Source: Hetaerina americana | Lineage: Eukaryota > Arthropoda > Insecta > Odonata > Calopterygidae | Direction: 5' to 3' | DNA length: 64,000 nucleotides | Assembly (NCBI GenBank): GCA_022747635.1 | Contig: JAKTNV010000078.1 | Location: forward strand, 558,001 to 622,000 | Shown here: piece by piece, positions 36,171-47,939 of the stretch | Numbering within the stretch: the stretch's first letter is position 1 | How the letters are laid out: each line of letters opens with the position of its first letter | Made by a program: the position numbers and the translations under genes | Notes under the pieces: model-generated | What the model saw: only the letters and a program-made list of their open reading frames with translations | The model's database searches: none | What the model was told of the DNA's origin: nothing

Positions 36171-36599
36171 TCAACTTTCTGCTTATTATACTTCATTAAT
36201 AAACGTTATTCATGTAGTATAATTGCTACTGAACCCATTTTCGATTGAAATAAGTTCTAAAAAGCTAAAATATTATTTCTTTGTATGTGAATCATGTACT
36301 TAACATTACAATTAGCTTTGTTATTCTTTCAAATCTTATTGACTTTGTTTTGTAATCATTTTCAAATGAGTCATAACACCCGACAGCCATAAGGCTGATA
36401 AGGTGATCTGATGACATTTTCAATATTTTATAACTAACGTAACATGCTAGTATATTTTTGAATAACATAAATGTGAACAAATTAATGGAAATATTTATTA
36501 AAGAGCTCTGACCTTTTAGTTTTAATATCAGCAGCAATTAGAAACAGGGAAAAATATAATGGTAAAATGCCATCTCATAATATTAGTAACTGGGAGGTT
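36171..36599. other. Unassigned AT-rich DNA
   Basis: Nothing recognised between two LINE relics of opposite orientation. Confidence 0.45.
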
Positions 36600-37075
36600 G
36601 TAGTGGGGAAATTAGGAGAATAACTGTGTTAGCGGTAAAGGCATTTTCGATAAGAAGATAACTGGTAACTGGTGGACTGGGTAAAAAGGTGAAGAAAAGA
36701 TTAGTAAAGACTTTAATACGGAGCGCAGTGCTTTATGGATATGAGACCTGGTCTTTGAGGCGAGGAGATGAGCTTAGATCGGACGCTTTGAGATGTAAGT
36801 GTGATGGTGAATGGAGAAAATAAGTTATAAGAGAAGGAGGAAGTTACTGGTAAACTCAGAAAAAGGCTCTCCAAAAAAGAGAAATTTGATGAAGGGAATA
36901 ATAAAAGTTAGTGTATACTGAAGTCCGTGATATGAAGGAGAACGTTGGGAGAGAGGAGTAGAGGACAGAAGAGATTAAGCTTTTAGAGAGCATGAAGGAA
37001 GGCAAAATTAAACAAAGAAATAGAGAGAAAATGATGTAGGGCAAAGAAAGAGGAAGTTCTTGCATTGCTTTGAAG
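36600..37075 (+). pseudogene. LINE RT C-terminal relic
   Basis: The + strand frame at about 36688-36800 reads KKVKKRLVKTLIRSAVLYGY, then ETWSLRRGDELRSDALRCKC, an excellent match to the post-RT block KKRLVKT.IWSV.LYG.ETWTL.+.D.KRLEAFEMW. Downstream, IKLLESMKEGKIKQR at about 36965-37020 resembles the LINE tail. Stops follow within 20-30 codons. It lies about 430 bp from, and opposite to, the relic at 35.53-36.17 kb. Confidence 0.75.
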
Positions 37076-37729
37076 TAATTAATAGTTAGGAACTGTCCGA
37101 TACCTAATTTAAATAGGTTAAATATACTGAATGAAAATTAATCAAATTTAGCACTCATTTTATTAATAATATCTAAAATACAGAAAATTGACCTATCCAG
37201 CTTTCTATTTCACTCGCAAAGTTTCAACATTTCCCGAAAAATACTCGATTGGTAGTTTTAGTTGGCTCGTATCACTACTGAGGGACATGAATACTGAGAA
37301 ATAGATGTATATGCAGAATCGGGAGTGATGTAGTGGGTGAAAAATAGCCGACGCACCGCCACGGGGAAAAGAAGGAACGTACAGATAGCAGAAGGTAAAG
37401 TGCGTAGATCCCCAGGTGGGCTAACTGGGAATGTGATCCAGGATACAGGGCCATAAAGGGAGCTTTCGGGCTAATTCCCTCGGGCAGGGAATGGTTCACG
37501 AGGGAAAGAAAGAGAAAGGAAATTAAAGGGGAATACAGAAGGGGTGAGTTGTTGCATGGATGACATCAGAAACATAGGGAAGAATAATGCTATTTTGAGC
37601 CCTACCCTACCTTCTTTGTGGTATGGTATTCCAAAATAATACGTATATAAAAGTGTCCAGAGATATGCTTGCATTAAATGCCTCTGGTCTCCTATTTCAC
37701 AAGAAATATTTACTGTAGCATAAGGTCCA
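37076..37729. other. Unassigned DNA, partly purine-rich
   Basis: The stretch at 37300-37570 is G/A-rich; no motif recognised. Confidence 0.4.
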
Positions 37730-37943
37730 GAGGTATTTTATTTATTTATTTATCGACTTAATTGGGCGAGGTTGATATTTATAGTCCCTTCTTCCACCTT
37801 TGGCATTGCCCACTAGATATTACATTGAAGACAATTACATACAACCAAGCAGGAAAAACCGAGGTGGGAACCTAATCCGCGACCTCTGGGTTGGCAGGTG
37901 AGGGCATTACGTCGGCCCCGCCGCCATCGGGGCCGACGAGGTA
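37730..37943 (-). repeat. tRNA-related SINE with GC hairpin
   Basis: Read on the minus strand it starts near 37937 with an 11-bp perfect GC stem (37910-37920 with 37928-37938, CGTCGGCCCCG, 7-nt loop). It continues GAGGTCGCGGATTAGGTTCC (a degraded B-box, GGTTCCCACC), then CCTCGGTTTTTCCTGC, TTGGTTGTATGTAATTGTCT, and ends in (AAAT)n (37737-37752 on this strand as TTTATTTATTTA). GAGGTA on both sides (37730-37735, 37938-37943) may be a short target duplication. No coding potential. Confidence 0.65.
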
Positions 37944-40287
37944 AATGCATCTGAAACGCTAACAAAAATCAATTTGAAGGCTAATACTCGTATTTAGAGT
38001 AGTAACGTTTAAATAACGGTAGAATGATTCGAGGAATCACAATTTAAATTTTTCTCTTTTATCGTGATTGTGTAAAAGGTTTCTTGGAAGGAAAATTTCA
38101 TCTCTGTCGTGTAATGCAGGGAAAAAGGAAGAAAAGTAATGTTACTGTTTACAGTAGTAACCGAATGTGTTTCACAATATTAGTAATATAAGAGAAGTTA
38201 TGACGCGTTATTGTATAATTTTATGTAACATTGTGTGCGTTTAGGCTCACATAAAATATGAGTTGCTAGTCTAAGAAGTTATGCATTCATTATTCATGGA
38301 ACAGGCCATAATTTTACCTCATTACTTTACAGATAATGGATTTATAAATTTAAATATCTTTAATGAAGGAATTTAAATCGTATATCAGGATTGCAAACCT
38401 GGTTTCCAGAAATCGGAGGCAATTTGCTGAACTTAAAAATTAATCATTGCGAGAAGGATGTGATTTCCATTTAATTTAACATGGAGATGTAGTTATCGGG
38501 AAATCATTCACCATAGCAAAAACTACAAGAAAAAAATCAACAGAACACTTCCTTTTCCAGGAAGAGAATGTGTTAAAAACGGTTCAAAATTTCATTTTTC
38601 GTCCGTAAGAATACAAAAACACATTTTTTTTAAACTCTCAGGGAAAATATGTATTGTCAAAAGAACCGTCGGAAGGTTTCCCGTGCCTATGAAATATGAA
38701 CACAGAAGTTGAAAAATCCATCGCAGTAAGATGTGGATTTTATCCCATTTCATTTCTTGTAAAGTTGTCCTTACCATAGCTAACTCTAATTCATAGCTAA
38801 TACAAAGAAAGAATTAAATAAGCTAATATGACCCTTAATCTAAAAAATAATGAGTATATTCTACTAATTAAATAACAATATTTTCTTTAAACAATGTTGA
38901 AATTCATCATAGTGTATATTAGAAGCTTTAGGAGATATGCCAGTAATATTTTGCAAATGTTGCAAGTTATTTTCTGTTCAATGATCAACGCTTAATCTGA
39001 AGATGATGTCCTCTGAAAGGCAGGTACACTTGGAGTTGAGTGCAGTATGCTCTAAGCACAGTTATAGAGCTCCAAACTAGCATATACAAAATGATTTAAG
39101 TAAACGTGTTCCTTAAAATAGATGACATTGATTATTTTACCTTGGAGCGTGAGATCGGAAGATCACGCGATCATTTCAGTAATTTTAAGGCATTAAATTC
39201 TGCGTCATCGTTTCCGGCTCATTTTGAATAATGCATACTATAGTAATGGGATGTTGCAATGTCGACACTTTATATCTGTTATCCGACCTCGACCGCTCTT
39301 GGGATCAATTTGATGCGTCATAATAGGCAAGCAATCAGTTAGATGAAACAACGTAGCAGTATTTTCACTCCCCATGTCTTAGATTAGTCCTACACTTGGC
39401 GGTCAATGGTGGGGGGGAATAGGAAACCAAATTCACTGCTACCAGAGCGATTTAACTAAGGCGGATAAAATCACTAGACCAGTCAAAGCGGAGTTTACTA
39501 TCTCCCAAACTAGAGAAAGCAGGGATTTATTTAAGCAAATTTTTTTGCATGAACACTTTAAATAAGAGAGAGGAGAATAAAGGAGTTATGTAAACATACA
39601 AAAACTAACAGAAAGGTAGCTTGAAATGTTTTTTTGGTAAGGAATACAATTGAAAATGGGTTTTACGATATTTTTTCTCGGATTTCGGTATTACGAAAAG
39701 TTGGGAAAAAATATTTTGGCGTCAGAAATATAATGTTGAAAGAATCTTGTTCATCCGTTTGGTGATAAAACTTAAAGGCCAGTTTTAGTTAATATACATC
39801 ATTGTCTGGTCTCTTTTAGATTTCTGTGAGATATTAGACGATTTATGTCTTTACAGTCCATTAATAAGTGCTGAGTAATATTTGTGGCGATGTAATTTAG
39901 GAAAACATACACTTTTGCCCTTCTATATCAGCAAAAGAAAGTTTGACCACCTCTCCAAAGCAGGAAAATCATCCTTAACTAAGTACCACTTAATTTTAGT
40001 AAATAATGCTAGTATAGTAATGGGAAAATAAAAAAAAACTAATTTCTTAATTACTAAAATTATTCCACAAAACCCTCCCTGTGAGTGCTGGATAGAGGAA
40101 ATACCGATATTTTAGAGAGGATTGAAGTGAGATGAAAGTATCACGGGAGTTGATGGACCGGTAGTTCTAGCGGGAGATGGAGAGAGCAGTACAGCGAAGG
40201 GAAAAATAGCGAGCAAGGGGTTGCAGAAATATGAACTAAAAGATTTGAGCAGCGTAGTAAACGTATAACGGGGGAATAAAAGAATAC
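37944..40287. other. Unassigned AT-rich DNA
   Basis: About 2.3 kb with nothing recognised. Confidence 0.5.
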
Positions 40288-40375
40288 ACATATTATCTAC
40301 ATCATCTACATCTACATGATACCCCGCAAGCTGCCGCAAGGGTGTGTGGCGGGGGGTGTTAGGTCATCAGCTAGA
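40288..40375 (-). repeat. (ATCTAC)n-ended arthropod-type interspersed repeat
   Basis: CATCTACATCTACATGATAC leads into CCCCGCAAGCTGCCGCAAGG and GTGTGTGGCGGGGGG. This CCGCAAGC...GTGTGGCGG end with an ATCTAC tail is one I recall from repeats of many arthropod genomes. On the minus strand the ATCTAC run would be the 3' tail. Only this end is recognisable. Confidence 0.6.
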
Positions 40376-40479
40376 TATGAATTATCAGTCGATGTAAAAG
40401 CTGAACCATGGAACATAATCATTATTTAGATGCACATGCTACCAAGGAATCATGGGTAGAAAGACGTCGACAGCGTGTA

Positions 40480-41752
40480 TGTACAATTAGTTAGAGGACA
40501 TAAACGCGGGTGTTCCTGGAGGGAAACATTGACAGTAATTGGGAATTGGAACGCGGTGATAAGCGAAAGCAAACATGGTAGTGAGGTAGCGGAATGGATT
40601 AGGAACCAAAAAGAAACCGCGGGAAGAAAGCATTAGAGCTCTTCGGGAGACAGGGGTTAGTTATAAGAAACACCTGATTTAGGCGCTACAAAAGGCGTAG
40701 GTATCCATGGAAATTACCCGGGTATCCATATATACGAGTTCATATCCATTTATCCATGTACATCAGTTAGACTATATCATGTTAAGAGACAGATTTTGGA
40801 GTAGCGTAAATAATTCGCACAGATTCCCGGGAGTGGACGTGGATTCAGATAAAAGTTTAGTACAATTGAAGTTTATGGACTGATTTGGGAGGATGATACA
40901 TAGAAGGCGGATGAGAAAATGTATTTTTGAAATGCAACAATTTCAGAGTGTAAAAATCATTCGCCTTGACTGGGATACGAACCCAGATCCCTCAATATCC
41001 GGTCGAGTGCTTTAGCCACTTAAGCTACCGAGGCGTCCTCTTAAACTCTGAAATTTTGGGGCTTTTAAAGGAACAAGATGTTTGTGACGAAATACCGTAC
41101 ATACAATGTCACAGCCATTCGTAGTCGTGCGCGAGGCGCCACAGTCCACGAGGTTAAAGCCAACTTTAAACACTTATGGTGTTTTCACTTTGACAAATTC
41201 CAAAGAAACTGCGGGAGATGCCGCAACAGTAACTTTTAACGGAGTCATCCGCTAATGTGCATTTCAATGCAACAATTTCAGAGTGTAAAAATCATTCCCC
41301 TTGACTGGGATTCGAGCCCAGATCCCTCAATATCGGGTCGAGTGCTTTAGCCTGCATTGAAATGCACATTAGCGGATGACTCCGTTAAAAGTTACTGTTG
41401 CGGTATCTCCCGCAGTTACTTTGGAATTTGTATTTTTGAAACTTTAAACAGAATAAAAAGGAAGGAGTACCCGGAGGATGTAGAATATATTATGAGTGAG
41501 GAGAAAGAGAGAGAGAAAGAGACGGTAACAAAGGAAACAAATAAGAGCACATTGAAAAAGGGATGTCGGATGCTGCAAACTAAATTTAAGTTAATTGATC
41601 GGAAAAGGACAGGAAAACTGTCAATCACAAACGAGATGTTTAGGAAGATAAACGAGAGAAGAAAGTGGAAGAATGTTAACTCAGAGTTAAGTAGAAGAAA
41701 GTACAGAGAGTTCTGGATTAAAAAATTGAGTTTTATGGAGTTTACGCACTAG
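40480..41752 (+). pseudogene. LINE endonuclease-linker relic, split by a SINE composite
   Basis: The + strand frame from about 40481 reads RGCSWRETLTVIGNWNAVIS, GRKALELFGRQGLVIRNT and RRYKRRRYPWKLPG. After a frameshift it reads LDYIMLRDRFWSSVNN and FPGVDVDSDKSLVQLKF. These are AP-endonuclease blocks of a LINE (relatives: GDFNA.VG, .FC....L.I.NT.F, RR.YTW.SP, Q.DYI...R, DCDSDHNLV). The catalytic GDWN and SDH positions are changed (GNWN, SDK). After the inserted composite (40933-41428) the same element resumes: LSITNEMFRKINERRKWKNV then SRRKYREFW (41615-41715), the linker block (WIT.E.L..M.ERRKWKNVN...G+.KYR.L). No RT domain follows. Same lineage as 690-2735 by motif similarity. Confidence 0.8.
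40933..41428 (-). repeat. Fold-back, dimeric tRNA-SINE composite with 13-bp target duplication
   Basis: TGTATTTTTGAAA occurs immediately left (40920-40932) and right (41429-41441), so the whole unit inserted at once into the LINE relic. Read on the minus strand it contains two tRNA-like heads, one complete (about 41040-40970: GTAGCTTAAGTGGCTAAAGC, B-box GGGTTCGTATCCC, and a CGCCT/AGGCG acceptor pair) and one truncated (41352-41269, B-box GGGCTCGAATCCC). An 85-bp direct repeat of head and body start recurs (40933-41016, 41268-41352). The right end is an inverted 79-nt copy (41353-41431) of 41193-41271 with two mismatches. The first head would have a Ser-type anticodon loop (GGA) but is not a functional tRNA. 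Confidence 0.88.
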
Positions 41753-43079
41753 TAGTATTATATCATGGTCTTTCAAACAAAAAAGCACCTATCTCACTTA
41801 ATACACACAACTATGAAAAAATAATGGAATTAAAACATATTTTTGGCTAGCACTTTATGATAAGTAAATTTTGCCGGAGGTAGTTAATCAATGACGAGTG
41901 TATTGGAGGAAGAAGTTACTTCATAAGCGTATTTTTATCTGCGAGTTTCGGCAACATGTACATTTAGTGATTGAACGGTTCGTAATTGGATGAAATATGC
42001 TTACATATTTGATAATTTTGATGTAAATTATTTCTCAGCATAGTGTAAACTAGTTTAATGTATATTTTGGAGTCAGGTTTGTGAATACATATTTTCTGGA
42101 TATCTTGGTTTATTCAATTTTTAACGACTTTTTAAACAGATTAAATTGGCGAATTTGCAGTAACAATGTCACCTATCTGAATCCTAAAACCTATCTGAAT
42201 TATAATTCTTTCTTTACGTAACCATTCTACTCGAAGCAACTCTTCGCTCTAAATTTTTCTTCCTACATTTTCCAGTTAGGTAAGAAATTCACAAGTACGA
42301 TTTTGCTGCTCTATTTTATCTTTCCTGCTTTTCTTTTTATTTTTTCGTCCAAGGGAAATCGCGTTATTATGTCTCGCAAAATCAAGCGAAGTTTCCGTTC
42401 GGTGTGCGAGCTCTGGAATGTCATAACGCGTCAAAAATACAATTCGAATGCATCAACGTCCTCCTCGCCCCTCTTAAACTTCTGACACATCTGGAGACCC
42501 CAGTCCTCCCGCCAAAATCTGACCCTGTTCGCTCTAGTTTCGATCCTTCATTTTATTCGGTGGATTGAATATTTTTTCGCCATAAATAACCCACCGACCT
42601 GTATTCACTAATGACCCACTAGTTTTTTTAAACGGTGGTTCTTCTCGCGAATTTCTTTAAATTAGGCAAATACATTTAATGCCTTGCCATTTCTCAAATT
42701 TTCACAAAAATGGGAAACCAATAATTATTTATAACGATTTTGAGAAAGGATAAACGGTGAAATTAAAAGAGAAAATAAAATTTTTCTCAAATAGTGACAT
42801 AGTGACCTCTTTGGAATTATTTGTTGGAAAATAGTTTGTATTTTGTAAAACTAGGCACATGGGAGGAATTTTTTGTGGTTGGGTAGAATGCCATTGTAGG
42901 ATATACCGGAAGAATACGGGCCAGTATCAACAGCCATGAACACAAGTTGTTAATTTAGAAAGAAACAGTCTAAAAAGTGGACAGAATACGTGTTATCCGA
43001 ATATGTTTCGTGTTCTCGAAGATATATATTGTATTGATAAGCGTAATCTATGCCAGTAAGTCTGGGTTCAAGCAAATCG
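41753..43079. other. Unassigned AT-rich DNA
   Basis: Nothing recognised. A small CpG-bearing frame at 42303-42485 has no known match. Confidence 0.5.
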
Positions 43080-43780
43080 GAAATAAGGTTCGATCCTTCA
43101 TTAGATGGTGATACACGAAGAGTGAAGGGGATCTGGAAGGAGAACATCGGAAACTACAATACGGCGAGAGATGCTAAAGGATACTGAGATTGAGTATGGG
43201 GATGGAAGTTCCTCAAGTAAAGGACGGCGAGATTGGATTGACTGATAGGGGAATCGTAAGCCGTCGCGAACAAAAGGGATGGAGGAAGGTTGGCGGGATG
43301 GTAGAATGTTCCAGAAGCAATGAAGTAAGAGAGGGAGAATGGAATGAGTGGAGGAGGCGGGCATAAGCGAACGATAGCCATCCCGTGGGGATTGGGACCG
43401 AGTGAAGGAGTCGAAGGAGAGTGTTTCTGCAACGTTTAGGGACGAATTGGAGGAGTGGGGGAACTAGGCTGAGAAGAAATGGAAGAAAGAATACGTAGAA
43501 GTGTTGAAAGGTGATGTGGCACAGGTGTACCCTAGTATGATTCCCACGAATTGAGAAAAATATGATTTCATTTTTTTGATTTTCCACCTTTCGTGAGGTG
43601 GAAAATGGCGAAGAAATATATGTGGTGACGCCCCCGCTACTTCGTATTGCGACATTTGACAATGCACCAAAATCCACGGCAGCAAAAAACATAACTCGGG
43701 ACAAAACCGCGAATGTTTGAATACGGGCACGGGATATGAGGATGTCTTGGAGGACGGGGAACTTTGACAACGTCAAACAT
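43080..43780. other. Purine-rich block
   Basis: G/A-rich + strand; minus-strand frames (43101-43364, 43213-43776) of up to 187 codons are Ser/Pro/Leu/Phe-rich products of the bias. No motif recognised. Confidence 0.4.
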
Positions 43781-43946
43781 GAAAGGGGAAATTCGGATAT
43801 TTATATTTATGGTGGAAAGAAGGAGAGGGTTATGGAGCTAAAACGGAATAATTTACAGCTGAGGGGAATATAGTCAAAGAGTGACAATTGTGGTATAGAG
43901 CAGGAAATTACGTTTGGTGGCAGTGAATTCAAAGCAGAAGGGCTGT

Positions 43947-44387
43947 ATGACAATTAGAGATAAAAGCATATTCCGCGTCTCCTACCCTAAAACCTTTGCT
44001 CTTTCACTTCTGATGATTTTGGGTCACGGAAATTTCTCCATGCTACCCAGGCAAATTAATTTACAAAGAACTGCATCACGTTCACGAACACAATGTAATT
44101 TCAGCAGCCAGCAACACTTTGGCCCACGTAACCACCATAAGTGGTTAACTCTAACCCAAAATCCGTATAATTGCGCAGACGTCCATCATCACAAAACGGA
44201 TAAAGTCGCGAGAATCATCCTTTATCTTTTCTACTCTCTCCTTATTAACGAAACAAATGCTGGTAGTCAGTTGGTCCCTTGGTTACTAGGATTCATAACT
44301 CCATTTGGAGTTTTCTTCAGAACGAGACATGAGAATATAATTAGATTTTTCTTTGGTTTACTGACGAGTGCTTTTAACATGACATAG
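43947..44387 (+). CDS. Unrecognised open frame, 146 codons
   Basis: An ATG-started frame (MTIRDKSIFRVSYPK...) ending at 44387. It is longer than most frames in unbiased sequence here, and the C-terminal third contains LVPWLLGFITPFGVFFRTRH, a mildly hydrophobic stretch. I recognise no family, signal peptide or clear membrane segment, and see no splice or regulatory context. Chance is a serious alternative. Confidence 0.12.
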   Translation: MTIRDKSIFRVSYPKTFALSLLMILGHGNFSMLPRQINLQRTASRSRTQCNFSSQQHFGPRNHHKWLTLTQNPYNCADVHHHKTDKVARIILYLFYSLLINETNAGSQLVPWLLGFITPFGVFFRTRHENIIRFFFGLLTSAFNMT

Positions 44388-45122
44388 TCTTTACATTCGA
44401 TCTGTATGGATGAGGATTAAACCGGAAACCATCATAGTTATTAGTCAACCAGTTAACCCAAAGTGAGCACAAGATTTCTGATGTGGTTCCATTTCAAAAT
44501 TTTAACCTACCGGGAGTAAACTACAAAATGAAATAAACTATCAATAATATGTAATCATTTTTACCTGCGTTCAACAATTATTCTTTTTATGAACGTAGTG
44601 TATAATAGATGCATCGTGAAAATGTCTCTCTTGAAAGATATCTAAATGCTGTTCTAGGATATTAATCTAATACATGAAATTGGTCGGTTAGTGCCTCCCT
44701 AAAGGATAAAATTGACTTTAGCCATCTTCAATTTCTGGAAACCTAATTCTTCTGGAATTGACTTTCTACATAATATGTTTACGGAACGGCAAAACGTCGG
44801 TAGCGAGCTCTTTGATAACTCTTCTGTAACCTCCTTCGCTCCGGGAGAATTGCTTAACGTTGGGGAGTGAATTATCTCCTTACGATCTATATTGATGTTA
44901 CTCCAACGTGACTCATGTATGAGAGCTCTTTACCGAAATTTGTTCAGATTGGAAGGTTTTATACGGCAGGAGCTTTCTCAACTACTATTTTTAGGTGTTC
45001 AGAGAGAAAATATTTCCTCATTGAGGTACTTGAAAGATGCATACATTTATTTCCCCCTCAAAGAATGGCCAAAATACCGCGTGTAGATCACCAATCTACT
45101 CAGTTTTGTCACGAAACTGTTT
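44388..45122. other. Unassigned AT-rich DNA
   Basis: Nothing recognised; frames at 44892-45130 have no known match. Confidence 0.45.
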
Positions 45123-45394
45123 TTATTTAGCCAATGCAGCTTTTTGATTCGCTGATTTCGCATCTGGAACTAGGTCTGTTTGGGTTTTTTGTTCTGAAGG
45201 AACTGAAAATGATATTTGGTTTCGCGTCTTTAGGCTTTGTTGGCGTTGAAGTAGACCACCATGCGCAGGCCGTAGCAATATGCTCCGAAATTGTGGCTGT
45301 GGCACAACCGTTGGGCAGCAAGCATATTGGCGAGAGTGGCTCGCTGTCTCCTCATGTCCTTTCATTAGAATTACCTGCTAGCCGGGTGACTTAA
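45123..45394 (-). pseudogene. Possible retrocopied gene fragment, unidentified
   Basis: On the minus strand, a segment with non-repeat, codon-like composition (frames such as KKAALAK-type endings; the 80-codon frame 45123-45365 ends SANQKAALAK) is followed by AAATAAAAA just past its stop, which looks like a poly(A) signal region. All three minus frames are partly open, and I could not match any to a family. It may be a decayed retrocopy, a repeat or chance. Confidence 0.15.
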
Positions 45395-45660
45395 CCATTC
45401 CTAACATGAGGCCTCTCTAACTCAGGGCATAGTGCTACGTTTGTAGCGTCGTTTGGGGCGATGGCCGTGCACACAACGTTGCTAACGGGCGCCCCGACGC
45501 CGCGTAGCCATTGTGGACACGGGACGGCGTCCACTGCCCCCTCTTCCCTTTGCGGTCAAGCCTCTGACGTGCGCTTATTTTTTAGACGGACCCCACTCCT
45601 CTGGTCCCTAAGGAAGGGGTCATGAGCGGGAAAGCAGGACATTAAACACTACTACCTCCT
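45395..45660. repeat. GC-rich segment with (CTA)-type end, possible SINE
   Basis: GC- and CpG-rich stretch (GGGCGCCCCGACGCCGCGTA) ending in ATTAAACACTACTACCTCC. That end resembles the (CTA)n tail of the SINEs at 7.4 and 23.5 kb, here on the + strand. No A- or B-box is clear. Tentative. Confidence 0.35.
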
Positions 45661-46134
45661 CGGGCACCCAGTTTGAACATGCTCATGGAATCCAAATTGG
45701 TTCTACGATGGGCATTTGATGAAGAAGATCCACTCTCACATCGAGGTAACGTGGTGTGGAACAGAATGGAGTAAAATATACTTTTACTACCCTCTGGGAC
45801 CACCTTCGCGGAGCAAGGAACATGAAAGATTTTGTAAGAAGGAAAGAAGGGAAAAGAAGGCGGGATTCAGATCGGAAGAGCAACACTGGACAACGATGTG
45901 CAACTTGAAATGCAGCCCTTTTAGTTTTGCAAACAAAAGGCTACTAAGAAACTCCATTGGAAATACTTAAATGGGAGCTACGATAAGAATAGAGGAGGGG
46001 ATGAATGACTAAGGGAGGGATCGAAAGACAAGAAGTAACTAGGTTACTGCTGCCGTGAAATTGAGGATAATTTTACATTGTGAAGGAAGTAGAGGTTGGG
46101 AGCAAGGGACTATGGGTGGGAGGGAGTGGGAAAA

Positions 46135-46285
46135 ACGTAGAGGAGTATTCAAGAAGTTCTCTCGGGTTTCCCACCGGGTCAGGTTGTAGTGCACCGTGGG
46201 TGCACTACAACGGTGGGAAACCCGAGAGAACTTCTTGAATACCATACGCCGGGAAAACATGAAATCCTTCATTACGTAGAGGAGT
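46135..46285. repeat. Perfect fold-back insertion with 12-bp target duplication
   Basis: ACGTAGAGGAGT occurs at 46135-46146 and 46274-46285. Between them, 46145-46176 and 46211-46242 are perfect 32-nt reverse complements (GTATTCAAGAAGTTCTCTCG..). Inside are a second pair of perfect 11-nt arms (46184-46194, 46200-46210, TTGTAGTGCAC) with a 5-nt loop and a 7-nt unpaired GGTCAGG. About 31 bp (CATACGCCGGGAAAACATGA..) follow the right arm before the duplication. The arrangement fits a short retroposed fragment whose end was copied in inverse orientation. It would fold into a near-perfect hairpin if transcribed. Confidence 0.9.
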
Positions 46286-47939
46286 GATTATAATTAAGGT
46301 AGTGGTGGAAATCGAGTGAGCGGAGACGTCAGGAATTCCGCGGAGACGTCCACTGTCGACGTTGAATCGATCGATTAAGTATTTCAATAGTTTGTGTCAT
46401 AAAAGTCGTATATCTCGTCATTCCTCTGGTTCTTTATCTCTCACCACCTTATCATATTTACCTTTATCTCGACTACACGTCCAATCCCACATCAACTGGT
46501 ATTTCCTTCATATCCTCCAAATTTCTGAAGTTTTTGTTAAGCAAAAGCTTTTGTATTCGTCAAACCAATCTCCGAGTTGATTGTTTCGTTTCTAGTGCTA
46601 ATGTACTCACTAATGATGGAAATTCATAATTTTAATCATTTAATCGGAGCTCTCCCTCAATTTTCGACCTCAATTTCCAGCGTCCCCAGAAATAAAACTT
46701 GCTCAGTTCTTTCAACAATCAAATCGTGAAGTTACGTCATAATCGATAGCTAATGAGTTAATATGTGCTATCATGATGCCTCAACAAACTTCTTTTGCTT
46801 TCTGTGATTCTTCCTTTAAAACTTATCATTATTAAATGTATATTACTGCAAAAATTAATATTTAGATATTTAAAAAATATAAATCAAACGGTTGACAAAA
46901 TGTCATCGGTTTGCTATTGTATAAATATAAACTCACGCTTATCGTGTTATTTGTCTTTCATACTGTGTTACGAAAGGGATAATTGGGTAATTAGTGATCC
47001 CTTAATTTTTTTTTCAATTAATAATTTCAATTAAAATCAACTCTTTGTGTGTCGAAGCGGTATAATACAATAAATATTTAACTAGCTTCATGCACCAAGT
47101 GCTAATTGCATTAGCATTTCTTTGAAAAATGCGCATGTGAGGATAAAATTTTCTAGTAAAAATCTATAGCGCACAAAGCCATTTTAGGCTATCCACCAAA
47201 ATGCCTATTTCTGACAAAATATCACGGTTTTATAATAGTTGATACTTACTTCAACCACTTAGCCTTTACACTTGCCAAATAAAAAAAAACCTCACCCAAG
47301 TAATTAAGATATATCTCTCTTTACTATGGATTGACAAGGGCACAAAATATAGTACATTTCAATTTTCTGGATTACAAAATGTCTATGCATTCGCTAAACA
47401 TTTCATCTCAGAATGGGTGAATTATTCCCTTTGACATGAAATAAATTTTGGGTCAGTTTTTTACTGAGATGAGCCCACAGCACCACATTGCTACCTTTCG
47501 AACATTAATCACGCGTTCAAGAATGGGAACTTAATGACAGAAATGCACTACTTCCTTACCCCGTGCAACCAATGGCCATCCGTCATTCCGCAGTAAAAAA
47601 GAGTTCACTGCGTCAATCACATTTTTTCGATTAACGATTTCGATTTCGTTAATTTGAATGTTTCGGAGGAATCCCTCCCGGTAAGTCATAGCTGGCAGAT
47701 TTACAGGAATGAAATAGTGAATTTGCGGAGTGGGGATGTCAAACAATACGCGGTTGCTTACAGATGCGATCAATGACTGGGAGCAAAAATAAAAAAAATG
47801 CCATGCCGAAAGAAGGAAGTGCGCAGTTTTTATCGCAGCAATATGTTCTCTTATCAACTCATCCTCTTCTCTCGCGGTATCTCTAAATCCCGAGTACTCG
47901 CTCACTGCATTTCACCTTTTTTTAATAATCCATTCGTTG
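46286..47939. other. Unassigned DNA
   Basis: Nothing recognised. A minus-strand frame at 47531-47905 (124 codons, MSEYSGFRDTAREEDELIRE...) is not low-complexity but matches no family I know; it has no supporting context. Confidence 0.4.

Noticed and set aside
40970..41040. tRNA-Ser-like gene
   Set aside because: T-arm and acceptor ends pair, but position 33 is C rather than T. The sequence recurs truncated nearby and lies within an inserted composite, so it is a SINE head.
43213..43776. 187-codon minus-strand frame
   Set aside because: Pro/Ser/Phe/Leu-rich product of base bias in a purine-rich block; overlapping frames are also open.
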